Source: Nyssa sinensis (Eukaryota; Streptophyta; Magnoliopsida; Cornales; Nyssaceae). Taken from it: a stretch of 64,000 nucleotides of DNA. A program made the translations under genes and the position numbers. Position 1 is the first letter of the stretch. Every line of letters starts with the position of its first letter. The notes under the pieces were generated by a model. It was not told where the DNA came from, ran no database searches, and saw nothing but the letters and a program-made list of their open reading frames with translations. This document shows, piece by piece, positions 45,945 to 57,766 of this stretch. Location: positions 38,014,177 through 38,078,176 of the forward strand of contig CM018051.1 in assembly GCA_008638375.1 (NCBI GenBank), read 5' to 3'.

Positions 45945-46735
45945 CATTTTCTTCATTTCTTGTGTCGTTTGGTTTGTCTGGGTAAATATTTTTATGGGTA
46001 TGATAATTTTTAATCTGGTGCCCAAACTAGCCACACTTGAAACATGCTCTAGTACTACGATAACAAGGTCAATACCTTTGATAGTTGTTACATAGTTTAC
46101 GCAGTGTATCTTTATTCTTCCATTCTTGTGAATTCAAATAATTCTAAGATCCCCTAGTGTTCAATTTCTTTGAAATGTTGTTGCCTTATTCTTTCTTGCG
46201 ATCCTCATTACTATGACTCATTTTACGCTTTTCTTTATTCTTGTAAGCTTCTTCTCTTGACCTTTCAATAATCTTGTCTTTGTCCAGAACTTTTAGATAT
46301 TCTTGTAATTGACACATTTTGACTTTGCCTATGATGCTCCAATGTAATCCATTCTTAAATTTTTGAGCCTTTAGATCCTTTATAGCTATTACAAAAGGAG
46401 TAAATTAAGCTAACTTTATAAAATTACCTTCATATTCTGCGACCGATATATCTCATTGTTTCACAGTTAGGAATTCAACAATCTTTAGATTCTTCATGAA
46501 CTTTGAAAAGTACTCCTTATAAAATACTTTGAAAAATCACCCCTAACTCATGTGTGGTTCCTTTTCCAACTCCCAAAGCTACCAACAATAAGTTGCTCCT
46601 TTAAATGCAAAAGTGGCAAAGGAAACTTTTTGCTCCTCAGTGCATAGCACTACCGTAAAAATATTTTCCATATCTAATATATATGATTCAGCTACTATTG
46701 GATAGGGTTTAATGGCTTATTTTGAGAGAATTCTT
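45945..46735 (-). pseudogene. Decayed antisense gag of a chromovirus-like gypsy element
   Basis: On the minus strand, pieces in one or two frames give 'CTEEQKVSFATFAFKGATYC' (about 46630-46570), 'DISVAEYEGNFIKLA' (about 46455-46410) and a zinc knuckle 'CFKCG' then a stop then 'FGH' (about 46050-46020). This is the layout of gag in the plant chromovirus group (Tekay/Del or similar): capsid domain, then a CCHC knuckle. Several stops (TAG, TGA) and at least one likely frameshift break it. Nothing of pol follows; the frame runs into the LTR end at 45937. It might be the internal remnant of the element that owns that LTR. No product is expected. Confidence 0.72.
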
Positions 46736-47138
46736 ATCTTAGTAATTTTGTAGAATTTTTTTTAACTATAGGTCTAGTGTCATTTCATCGTACAAAATCA
46801 TATTTCGGATAGTCATCTTTGTTTAAATTCTAACATTTCTAGTATTTTCTAGAATTATATCCTTGAGAATAATCTTATTATATTTCTAGTATTCTCGAGG
46901 AAACTTCTAATTCTTATGATTTTGACTTTGTTTTGATATCTACTAATTCACTAAATTATACCTTATTCTCATTAAAAGGTCACTAATACTTTAGTAAACA
47001 CTAACCTCTGAGGACCACGAAAACTTTGTCTTTATCAACCTTCTTAACTTCTCCAACAATTACAATTATTCTTTAAGTAATCCCTTTAATCACCATTGAT
47101 CTCTCAAATATTTACATTTGGGTTTGATAGTACTTTAA
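46736..47138. other. AT-rich sequence upstream of the decayed gag
   Basis: No gene is visible. It is probably the leader of the same decayed retroelement, but no primer-binding site was found. Confidence 0.35.
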
Positions 47139-47380
47139 CATCATGTTTGGTATAGTGGAATGACCATTTCAGGAATGTCCATTCCTACTTTTTCATTCCT
47201 TATTCTTGTTTGGTATGATTAAGAATGCCTATTCCATAGAATGGTCATTCTATTAAAAATCATTTCAAGTATTTCTTTGGTCTAGATAACTAATTATTAT
47301 TCCATTCTATGTCATTTCCAGTCCATTTCCTATTTTATTTCATGGAATGACTATTCCATTCCTACATGCCAAACATGACC
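47139..47380. mobile_element. Tourist-like MITE, 242 bp, TAA duplication
   Basis: The left end is CATCATGTTTGGTATAGTGG. The right end, reverse-complemented, is GGTCATGTTTGGCATGTAGG. Both are flanked by TAA (47136-47138 and 47381-47383), the 3-bp duplication typical of PIF/Harbinger-type MITEs. The interior is rich in GGAATGACCATT / GGAATGACTATT words and does not code. Confidence 0.7.
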
Positions 47381-47383
47381 TAA

Positions 47384-48299
47384 GTAACTTATAAGTCATC
47401 AAAATACCAGTCTTTGCTATAATAATCCTTTCGATGCTTACTAACCTCCAAAGTTCTCCCAAGACTTTTAAAAATCTTAACATTAGCTCAGATCATTCAA
47501 TAGCCATTAGTTTCCAAATATTCTCCCAAAACTTTTTCCCAAAATCAAACTTTGCTATGATATTAGTCTTTTAATGATTCATTCTCCCGCAATTTCTCGA
47601 AAATATCTCCTAAATCTTAACATTTGCTCTGGTACAACTTTGTCATGTCATATGCCTTAATATTAGCGGAATAGGTCCATGATTGGCCATCAAGACCTTC
47701 AAAATCAAATGAGTTGCATTCCGATAATTGTTTTTTTTTTCTTTTCCATAAGTAGAAGCTTAAATAATACTAGTGATTTAATTTATCTCATCTCATTTAA
47801 GGATCTCATCTCAAGTTTGACTGTGCGGTCCTATAACCCATAGTAACCCAAATAAAATTTTATAGTGTCATTCTAGGTTCACAAGTATTATACATATCAC
47901 CAATTAATCAATTTCATAATTTATTTAGTATATTTTGATACAATTCATCATTTGATCCCAATCTAAGCAAAAAAATTACCAAAATTTTCTAGGTATTAAA
48001 GATGGAGTTATGGGTGGGAGTTTTTTTTCCTAGAGATAAAAAATATTAGAAATGGGTGATGGGTAAGAATAAATAATATTAATAATTATTATTATTATTA
48101 TTTCTAGGGAGAGAGCAAGCTTCAAGCTTCGTTTAATTTTGAAATTGGACTAACTACAGAAGGAAATAAAGGCTCATTATTGAATTAAATAAGATGATGT
48201 GACACCATCTTATGCATTCTTTTCTTTCATGTGAATGTTGACTAAAATGGAGATATTCCTACTTGTGATAAGCTTGGAGTACACAAGATAAAAATAACA
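47384..48299. other. AT-rich intergenic sequence
   Basis: No gene or clear repeat boundary. Contains a short T-tract near 47730 and an (ATT)n tract near 48090. Confidence 0.4.
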
Positions 48300-48478
48300 A
48301 TAATACTAGGCTTATTTAAAAACTCTACTAAAAGTATTTACCTTCATGAGTTGGCAGTCTTGTATTAGCTAGATATCACATCATGATGTGACATCATGTG
48401 ATATCTAACTAATACAACACTGTCAACTCATGAAGGTAAACAATTTTAGTAAAATATGAAGGTAAGACTAGCATTACT
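48300..48478. mobile_element. Fold-back MITE, copy 1
   Basis: The two halves are near-complementary: 'TTACCTTCATGAGTTGGCAG' and its mirrored 'CTGTCAACTCATGAAGGTAA', and 'TAGATATCACATCATGATG' and 'CATCATGTGATATCTA'. The whole can fold into one hairpin about 85 bp long per arm. The same family recurs at 59986-60158. Confidence 0.8.
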
Positions 48479-48548
48479 CTAAAAATAATATTTGGTTCAA
48501 ATAGAATGAAAATTTTCTTATTTAGTGATGTGTTTGTGCCACAATGTA

Positions 48549-48579
<31 letters not shown>

Positions 48580-49179
48580 CATGTATTTTATTTTTATTTT
48601 TAACTTAAAATAAAAAGTCATCTAATTGTCATATGCATTATATACCTGATAAGTGATGACTAGATGTCACTAAGTAAGAAGAGATTTTATCTAATTTAAA
48701 GTTAAGTTTTCTATACTTCTATTAGTTATAAGAATTATTATACAAAATTAATAAAAATAAAAATATTTTTACAAAACAATAAGATTTTATTATATTGATT
48801 GATGTAACTAATTATTTTTAAATACTTATTAACAAAGTATAGTGAATCATTCGTTTAAACTTCAATAATCTCTTTTTAGAATCGAAGTCTTATCAGAATA
48901 GACATCGATCGTATCTCATTGATACAAGTACTTGTTCTTCACAAATATGATTACCTTCTTTATTTTGTATAATTAAAAAAAAAAAGCTTCGGTGGCCTCT
49001 TGTTGGAGAGTTTTGACTTTAAAATCCCAAATAACATAAAATGGCCATGATATTCTGAGTACTGGTCAAAATCTCATTTTACTTAGTATTTTTATATGAT
49101 GACATGTCATAATATAAGTGGACAATTAGAAATATTGGGGGAGGGTAGCCATCAAGGAAGAGAACCCGTGCGGGTGGCC
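48479..49179. other. AT-rich upstream region of the saposin-like gene
   Basis: Contains an (AT)n tract (48549-48574) and AT-rich DNA. A TTTTTATATG box at about 49088-49097 is a weak TATA candidate for the leader exon downstream. The minus ORF at 48409-48621 is not supported. Confidence 0.3.
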
Positions 49180-49314
49180 TCTTCAAAGTTTTCATTCGAA
49201 GGAAGCCAACCAAAATTGAACCCTTGGAGGCAGGATCAGTTCTCTTCTTCTTCCCCTCCTCTCTCTCACCTTGAAACCGTAGAGATTCAATCAGCTCAAA
49301 GCATATTGCAAGAG
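49180..49314 (+). other. Putative 5'-UTR leader exon of the saposin-like gene
   Basis: A CT-rich stretch (TTCTCTTCTTCTTCCCCTCC) typical of plant leaders ends at AAGAG|GTAAAT (49314/49315). An acceptor TTGAGGCAG (51305) lies one base before the ATG at 51307. The left limit is a guess. A transcript would be needed to confirm it. Confidence 0.4.
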
Positions 49315-49520
49315 GTAAATTTCTTTTATTCGATGGTTTTGGATATTGAATTTCAGGGTTATAAATACAAAGTTGTCATGAATTTCATTGAATTCATTAT
49401 CATTGCTTTTTTGGGTGAGATTTATAAAGTAAGGCTCTGTTTTGTTCGTGATGGGTTCTATATGAGTGACTCATAGACTTGTTTACAAGGTTTCAACGAA
49501 ATATGGGTTCTAAGAATAAT

Positions 49521-49991
49521 TTATTAGAACGAACGATCTTAAATTGTAAGGCAAATACCAGGCTTCAGGCTTGGGTAATTTTGGGAGTAGGTTCTGATGT
49601 TTTTGCTAGCAGTGCATCTTGGTAGTCTACTTAGGATTGTTTAACGCCCAGTTTGATATGAAACTTGTTCAGGATTGTACATCAACCGATTATTAGAACG
49701 AACGATCTTAAATTGTAAGGCAAATACCAGGCTTCAGGCTTGGGTAATTCTGGGAGTAGGTTCTGATGTTTTTGCTAGCAGTGCATCTTGGTAGTCTACT
49801 TAGGATTGTTTAACGCCCAGTTTGATATTAAACTTGTTCAGGATTGTACATCAACCGATTATTAGAACGAACGATCTTAAATTGTAAGGCAAATACCAGG
49901 CTTCAGGCTTAGCAGTGCATCTTGGTAGTCTACTTTGGATTGTTTAACGCCCAGTTTGATATGAAACTTGTTCAGGATTGTACATCAACCG
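49521..49991. repeat. 169-bp direct repeat, two full units and one shortened unit
   Basis: TTATTAGAACGAACGATC recurs at 49521, 49690 and 49859, exactly 169 bp apart. The third unit lacks about 40 internal bases. The units are almost identical, so the expansion is recent. It lies inside the proposed leader intron. Confidence 0.95.
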
Positions 49992-51306
49992 AAACAAGAT
50001 TGCCAAGTGTAAATACTACTACTACTAACGAGCTGTGGTAGAATTATCACAAGGGTTGGCTTGATTAGGTTTGTGAATTTGGTGGTTTGTGTGCATCTAG
50101 GGAACTTGGCTTGGGGCCTATGCTGAACAAGCCACTTGTGAATAGTTTGAGGCTGCTTTGTTAGTTTGTTTCGTTAACCTCATCCACCTGCCTAAAAATA
50201 GCCAAGACTAAGCTCAAGTTCCTAGCTGTTTTGTAAGCAAGATGAGCTTGAGCAGCACCAGGGTTGGCTTTTTTTGGCTTGTGAATGAGATCGGTGTCAC
50301 ATAATAATCTAGCACAACACCATAAGAAACTAACCCGAAGAAAGCACTTCAAAGTAAAAGTCAATAAATGAGTATGCTTTTGGAGATTATCATAAGGACT
50401 GGTTTGCTTTGGTAGCGATATGAATATTAGATTTCATAAATATGGATGTTGAATTGGAATGATATACAAGTTAATATAATCATGAACAATGTTGAGGGTG
50501 GCCAAGTCAAACCTACATGGACCAATCTTGAATTGTGTTAGTTCCAATTTAAACTGTGGCATGCTTGATAAATCTTGTGCTTGGCTTGCCCAAATCAACT
50601 CTGTGTGACTCATTAATACCCCTAACATCATTACTTTGTGTAGATAGAAGATTTGATAGTTCTGAATTCTCTTTAGAGTTTATTAATTCCCTGCAAGAGA
50701 TTCCATGGCTTCCGAGGAGGGTTAATTTGGATGCTGTTTTAATTAGCCTGGAATCTTGTGCAGTGTGGAGGTATTTGATATTGTTTTTATCTGTTGCATC
50801 CCATATGTAAGTGTTGTATTTGCCAATACATTTTGTTGTTTTTTTCTCCTATTCTTTCTTGCTCTAAGAGGAAGTTGTCTTCTATACAGCTCCGAACTGT
50901 GCATCCTGTAGACACATCATTACTTCTAGGATTATTGAACCGCCAAATTTGAAGTGCCATAGGTGTTTGTTTGGTGGTTGCCACTTGCCACGAATATAAA
51001 TCATCTCTTATTTCCTTCACTATCACATGATAACTGCAAGAGATTCCTTTTTGAATATAACCCAATTTTGTGATTCCAAGAATATCATAACAAAATACTA
51101 AGCTTTTGGGATCATCTAGCTAAAGTCAAATAATGAATTTTACAGTTAAAAAAAAAATTGATTGGAAACTCTGCTTTTCAGCTATCTTTATCTGAATGAT
51201 TTAGTCATGTTGGTGATTGAATAGCTTTCTTTTTTCTTTTACTTTATTTTTCTTTCATTTAGTTTTTTTTTTTGGATTTAATTGAATTGCTTTTACTTGA
51301 GGCAGC
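49992..51306 (+). other. Remainder of the proposed leader intron
   Basis: No supported gene. ORFs at 50161-50364 (minus) and 50556-50810 (plus) match nothing I recognise. T-rich runs at 51225-51270 precede the acceptor at 51304-51305. Confidence 0.4.
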
Positions 51307-54300
51307 ATGGGTGTGAGAGTTGGGCTCTTTTTTCTTTTTCTGTTGGGAGCAAGCTGGACCTGTGATGCTAGAGAATTGGTGACCACTGATCTCTCTAGTA
51401 GGGAAACCGTGATCTCTGATATTTCAGGTAATTCTTTCAACTGCTTTTTTTGCTTTTTTTTTCAAAAATATAATTTGCAAATATTGAAGAATTATTTTAG
51501 GGCAGCCGTTTTTTATTTTTTATTTTTCAGCATATGCACTTGGGAAAACTATTTTGTTTAGAATTGGCCCTAGTCTATGAATCTGCCGAGCCTGGCAACT
51601 CTAAAATGTCCTCGCCTATATTCCAAATTGTTTGTTGCATGTATTAAATTGTATATCCATTCAATCTACTTTCTTTCTATGGGTCGTCAAATCCCAACAT
51701 ACTTGCCTGTTATAGATGACCTCACATGTTCTCATTGAAATGGGAATTCCAACATGTTTTCTCACTGCAGATGCTTTGCACTTGTGGGTCTTGTTTAGCT
51801 GCTGATGCATACTTATTTCTGTTTGGATGTTTAGTATAAATTTTCTAGGATGATTGAAGTGAAAGTCTTTTTAATTCATGAGATATATAAAAAAATAAAA
51901 CAATCTGTGCTTCTGGCTACAGTTTTACAGATAATTCGGCAAGAGTCAGAAAGGGAAGTTCATGCTTTGGAAGAAGTCGACAGGAATGAAAAATTGTGCA
52001 CGTTGTGTGAAGAATTTGCTTCCGAGGCACTTAAGTACGTCGCTGAAAACAAGACCCAGACGGAGATCATTGGCATCCTTCACAAGACTTGCTCTCGGAT
52101 GCTCTCTTTCGAGCAGCAGGTAGTCATTGTCTTTTTGCAGAATGAAAATTTTCTGTTAATGTTATGTAGTTGCAATTGGAAACAGATAAATATAGCTGCG
52201 CATAATTCTGAGATATAATCAGACAAGCTTTTCATGAAGGCTTAAATGACCCCACTCTAATGTGTTCAGGAAATGGTATGTATTCCTCCTTGGAGATAGC
52301 ATACCCAAAAGCATTTCCAACCACATGATTTCAGCCATCAAGAATTGTTTCTTTTACTTATTTGTCAAGTGCATTTTGTCCTCAAAACTGTATGTTTGCT
52401 TGAATGGTTTTATCATCTTACGATTATAATTGATTTGTTTTGCAAATGAGCAAGCTACTGTGATTTTAATGGTCAACCTTCCTTCATATGGGCATGCAGA
52501 AGGTGATGTTTTTAAATATAAGAAGTTGCATGCTGTTATATTAAAATAAACGTACTCCTATAGCTTCAGCAAAAGGGAGAGAGGAAATTGTAGGCATAAG
52601 TTTAGATGGCTTAATCAGGATTCAGGATTGTGTGAAATAACTATCAGGGTAAGTGTCCATTTTGTAAAGAAGCTAAAAGGTAGAAGCTTGTGTGAGAAAT
52701 TTTTTTCATAGATGAAAAAATGTTTCCCTCAGGTGTTGCATGTTGTCTTACAAGTTTGTAATTGTTTGGTTAATGAAGATTCCGATTACTCTACCAAGAA
52801 AGGTATAAATAGACACAACATGTATTGCAGACATTGATTAGAGAGTGCGTATAACACTTCATTATTGTTCCTTTATTGGGTTGCATTTAATATTACACAT
52901 CCTTAGGGATTTTTAGTTTTAATTATAGGCTAGAAAGACCTTGTGAATGTGATTACTTGACCTTTTAGTTCTTTGGACCATTGTATCGGGCTATTTGAAA
53001 CGGAAAGTCAAAACAGTGGCTTGAGCGTTCAAACGCTGCCCTTGATTGTTCGAATGACGGACCTACTGGTTGTCATAATTCGCACATAATGGAGTTTAAA
53101 AGATATGTAACATGGTAATAGAACCTTGACGGTCCGAATGCGGTCTAGGACTGTCCGAATGTAGAAACCACATCTGACTGGTGGACTGTTCATTCAAACG
53201 TGTGGGTTTTAATTGTTTAATTGGTTTTCTAGTTGTGTTAGGTTATTGATAAACCTATATATTGTGTCTTTTCTATTCATAACATATATACGACAATAAA
53301 CTCTGACAGATGCAACCCCAAAATCCTAGAGAGCTTATTAAGATTAGTAGAGTTGCAGATTGACTCGTAAGAGGGAAGCGGAAGACAAACTGGTATAGAA
53401 GACTAGCAGTAATCTACGGAAGTTGGCATGTTAGTTTCTATAAATTTGGGCTTTTAGTATCTTGTAGTGGATCGGCTTACTAGTGTAATGTTTCGTGCAG
53501 AATTGCGTTTTTATTTCCTATGAGAGTTTTCCAATTTAAAATCTGTATCTAACTTTTACTGTACTCTTTTATTATTTTTCTCCATTACTTGATAAGAACT
53601 TGGCCATAATAAAAATTATTTAAGCAATTTAACCAAACTTTTTAGATAATTTGGTTTACTATCTAAGATCAACGATTGTTGTTTAATTATTCAGGGTGAA
53701 AAAACTAACGAACAAAGTTAGGGCATTATGTATAACTTTGAGATAGATAACTAATTTCAATCTTGAATATCCGCCTCACTTTGAATGTGATGAAGCTTCT
53801 ACAACACATCTATTTAAAAGACAAGAATGTTTTATTTTGCTGGCTGTTTTTGTTTCTGTAGAATTCTAACTTACTTTATGACTTCTGGCCATAATATTTA
53901 TTTTTTGGCAGTGCAAGACTTTGGTGGACTATTACACTCCCCTCTTCTTCTTAGAGATTGCCTCAGTGCAGCCTGGAGATTTCTGCCGAAAGGTCAATCT
54001 TTGTGACCAAATGGTAATAACTTCTCCACCACTCTTTGAGGATAGCTGTGGGCTTTGCCATCATGCTGTTGCAGAAGTTTTATTAAAGTTGAAAGACCCT
54101 GACACACAGGTTTGTAATTGTATCATCAACTGATCATTAGGAAATATAATTATATATAATATCTTGATATTTACCTTGTCTGACTTTCATATGTTTTATT
54201 TTTTTTTTTGATAGGTAAATGACACACACTCACTTTGCCCCTTAAGGGGACTTCAACCCTCAACCTCCCATAATGGCAGTTTGTGTCAATTACTTATAAA

Positions 54301-57091
54301 TCTAGCATTTATTGAGGAGGCTTTTGAAACCCATTGCTTCCTGAATAATTTGTATTTTAATTGTAATTTGTATCAAATACATATAAGTTAATCAATGTCC
54401 CCCCCTATTTCTTTTTGATGGATCATGGCCCAACCCAGTGACAAATAACAGCAAAAAATAAAGGAGAGATGCAAAAAAATTAACTCAAAACTGATACAGT
54501 TTTTACCACATAGACATTATAAGGATTAAATGTGCAGTACAAGTTTCCTGCAATGGAAGGAGGAGGGTGGGAAGAGGTGAAGTATCTGCTAGATTATTGC
54601 TTGTTATAGCACATTGATGTGACGAAGATATGGAAACCTTGAGAAATCTGTCGCAAAAAAATTTGTTAAAAATCAATAATCTGTTATTGAGAAGGGACAT
54701 TATATTCACACTCCTTTAGCCATGGGGGGCTCCACTTTAATAGGAATTTACTCAATTGCGCTTACACTCAAACAAAAGTCATTCAATTCACTTTGAACTA
54801 AGGGCATTTTTAGTAATTTTATTTAGGGCAAAAGTGAGGTTGGAGTACCAATGGTTAAAATGGGAGTGTGGATATCTTTTTGCTTTTGAGAAGCCTACTT
54901 ACCCAGGAGGCGTTAAAATTTATAATAAAAGGCCCATTTAATTAAGGCAATTATGGGAATTAAAATCATGCACTGAACAATGTAGGTTGTATTAACATTC
55001 TTATCTGCACACTGTTGTTTGTTTGAAATAATTGTCCCACAATATACTATGTTAATAAAATAATTTTGTTAACTTATCCAAAGAAAAAAAGAAGCGCACA
55101 CACACACTTTGTTAAATGGAATTTCAGGATGGCTGTATATCATGCTCATTCTTACTGTGTGAGAGAGAATATTAAGATTGCCTGATATATGGAAATTATT
55201 CTTAAACCTGAACTTTATTTCTCACGTGGCTTGAAACAAGGATATGTTTTGCAATTTGTTGCGGCGTACATGGTTTTTAGTACCAATTAGCTGACTTTAT
55301 CATTTTCTTTTGGTTTTTTTATTTCAGTTAGATATACTTGAGTTGCTTTTGAAAGGTTGTGATGCTATGGAGGACTACGTGAAGAAGGTTAGAACAATTC
55401 AGGAACTTATGTTGGAAATCTATGAACTCTTATTTCTTTTATAGGTTTTCATTTTACATAAACTGCTTGAACATGGCCTTGACTAAAACAATCATGAGGT
55501 TCTTTCTTCTCTAATCTATTTCCATAAATCAAATTCACTAATACCTGCACCATGATTTTGATACAAAGAGATTTATCAATTAAAAACTGATTTTGAATCA
55601 GAGATTTCAATAGATGGTAGTAGGTTTGTTCAGTCAATCAAAACCGTATAAAATGTGAGATTTCTTCGTTGGGCACTTTTTTAAGAAATCCATTACCACT
55701 GTCCACTGTTCATTTCATTGTTCTGATTCACTAAATAAAATGGGTCACAGCTTCAATATGTTATTGGCCAAACTAGTCCTTTCAATGTGTCAGATTTTAT
55801 CCGAGTCCAATCTGGATCCAATTCGATTGGCCAGATTTGGTACTAAAGCTTCAACCCAATAACCTGATTATGATCCATATCCAACAAATCTATTAAGTAG
55901 AGGGCTGGATGTGGATTGAGGGTAATTAGATCTGATAAAGATCCAATCCACCTTAAAAAAAAGTGTGCATAAAACTATTTTATTTTGTTCACTTTTAAAT
56001 TGCAAACATTCTGAAATGTACTTTGCATATAAGTCTAAAAGATATGGTTTGGCATTTCAAAACTGAAACACCTCTGTCTCTCTCCTTCTCTCACCCTTCC
56101 ATCCCTGGTTGCCTTTTCTTTCTTTCCTTAACTATTTTACAAGCTAGGATTTTTTTCAACAAATTTGCACATCAAAGCTTCATCCTTCGATCCAATCTCT
56201 CATTGTGTGTGTGTGATCACACATGCATACACAATAAACCTGTATTTCTTTTGCTGGTTGGTTTAAATTTCTCTAAAGTTTTATATATCTTGATATGGGA
56301 TTTTGAATACACACTTGCGCATACACACATATACAGATATTCAATTTTCTCTTTGCATAGATTGGTTTGGGGTTGACATGTTAAGATCAAAAACTGGGTT
56401 TTTGAATTTTTGGGAATGTTCAGAATAATATATATACAAGGATCAAAATTTCGTTTCTTTTCCATCGAAACGGCCGAAACGTTTCCGTTTCTCAGGGAAC
56501 CGAAACGAAACACTAGTGGAATATCGAAATTCACATGTTTCCGTGGAAACATACTAAAACTAGTGGAAACATATCGAATCAGAAAAAACATTTCTTGTGT
56601 ATCAACAATAATTCTAGAAGTTAGTAAAAAATAATATCCATTTATTTTTCAAGGATTACGACTCAAAATTACAAAACAATACTTTTATTATTTTTCCTAA
56701 AATAATAGAAAAGTAGTAGGAAAAATAAAGTGTACAGAAACAATTATTTTAATACTAAGTTACTAATTATAATAGGTTTAAATCGCTATTTGTTTTACTT
56801 TTTATTTTATATGTAACTTGTGTCAAATTATCTAATTCGTGGATATTAGATAGTATATATCTATTATGTCATTTATCATGAATTAGTGTCATTTATCATG
56901 AATATGATGTATATGTCTTAAACATGCACAAATATTCAATAAATAGGCTTATTTATATAAATAAATAAATTTTAAGTTATGTTTTTACATGTTTCTAATT
57001 TTTTCTCCGTTTCCATTATGTTTCCGAAACGTTTGCGAAATGTTTCCGTTTTCGAACAAACCGAAACTATACATCGAAACGATATTTTGAT

Positions 57092-57134
<43 letters not shown>

Positions 57135-57766
57135 AAAAGGGATTGTTCATTGTGCTACAGTTTTATTGGATTGAATGGATATTTGGCTAGGAGATTTGAT
57201 AGTTAGCAGGTCTAGGTTTAGACTTAGTCAAGAAGTGATCCTTTAGATTAGAAAGTTTCTTCAAACAATTTACAGCATACGTACATTGCTGTTTTCAACA
57301 GAGTATCTAATTAGGGCCACCCTTGGTCTGGTTTGAATCTAATCTGTTTATAGGCCTAAATATAGAACATTCTAAAAGTCCAATAAATCTGAGTCTTTGG
57401 ACATGTTTGTGGACCACTAGCAACTTTATAATATCTCTTAGTAAAGATATTTCCTATTTAATTGTAAAGGTTAAATAATAATTGCATAAACCAATAAGAT
57501 TACCATTATTTTTGCTTGGTCGAGTGTAAAATTTGTGTAATGATGAACAGTACAGTTTTTGATAAAGCAATCCTTCTTCAAGTTTCTTGATTATTATTAT
57601 TTATATATTTTTTTTCTGGCAGTGTAAGAGACTGGTCTTTGAATATGGACCTCTGATCCTTGCCAATGCGGAACAGTATTTGGAAAAAAGAGACATATGC
57701 ATTGTGCTTCATGCCTGTGATGCTGGTAAAGCCATCACCCAAAGTGAAAACATCTGGGCTTTCTGA
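51307..57766 (+). CDS. Saposin B domain-containing (prosaposin-like) secretory protein
   Basis: Exons: 51307-51427, 51923-52119, 53912-54109, 55328-55387 and 57623-57766, all joined by GT-AG introns, giving 239 residues. A hydrophobic signal peptide (MGVRVGLFFLFLLGASWTC) is followed by two saposin-B domains. Cysteines lie at 66, 69, 97, 107, 131, 137 and at 152, 155, 183, 193, 218, 224. The two sets have the same spacing to within one residue, so three disulfides per domain are expected. An N-glycosylation sequon (NKT) lies at 83-85. Saposins bind and lift lipids or activate hydrolases in the lysosome or vacuole; plant members of this two-domain size are known but poorly characterised. Exon 2 starts after CTACAG; the alternative TTACAG eight bases on breaks the frame. 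No stops or frameshifts. Phase-0 introns lie just before Cys107 and Cys193. Confidence 0.93.
52850..53700 (+). repeat. LTR-like remnant in intron 2
   Basis: Contains GTTCGAATGA/GTCCGAATG-type words (53010-53180), a leader-like phrase and 'GAGAGTTTTCCAATTTAAAA' near 53522. It resembles the 35651-36480 remnant in layout. Ends and duplication were not found. Confidence 0.3.
54199..54300 (-). mobile_element. SINE-like fragment in intron 3
   Basis: On the minus strand, a B-box-like GGTTGAGGGTTGAAGTCCCC is followed by unique sequence and an A-tail (plus-strand T-run at 54199-54211). No A box was seen, so it is a truncated SINE or a chance match. Confidence 0.35.
56438..57095. mobile_element. 658-bp terminal-inverted-repeat element in intron 4
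   Basis: The left end AAGGATCAAAATTTCGTTTC is matched by the reverse complement of the right end, AAGGATCAAAATATCGTTTC. Many CGAAACG/CGTTTCG words lie near both ends. Flanks are TA-rich, so the duplication cannot be read. No transposase. Probably a non-autonomous DNA transposon. Confidence 0.65.
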
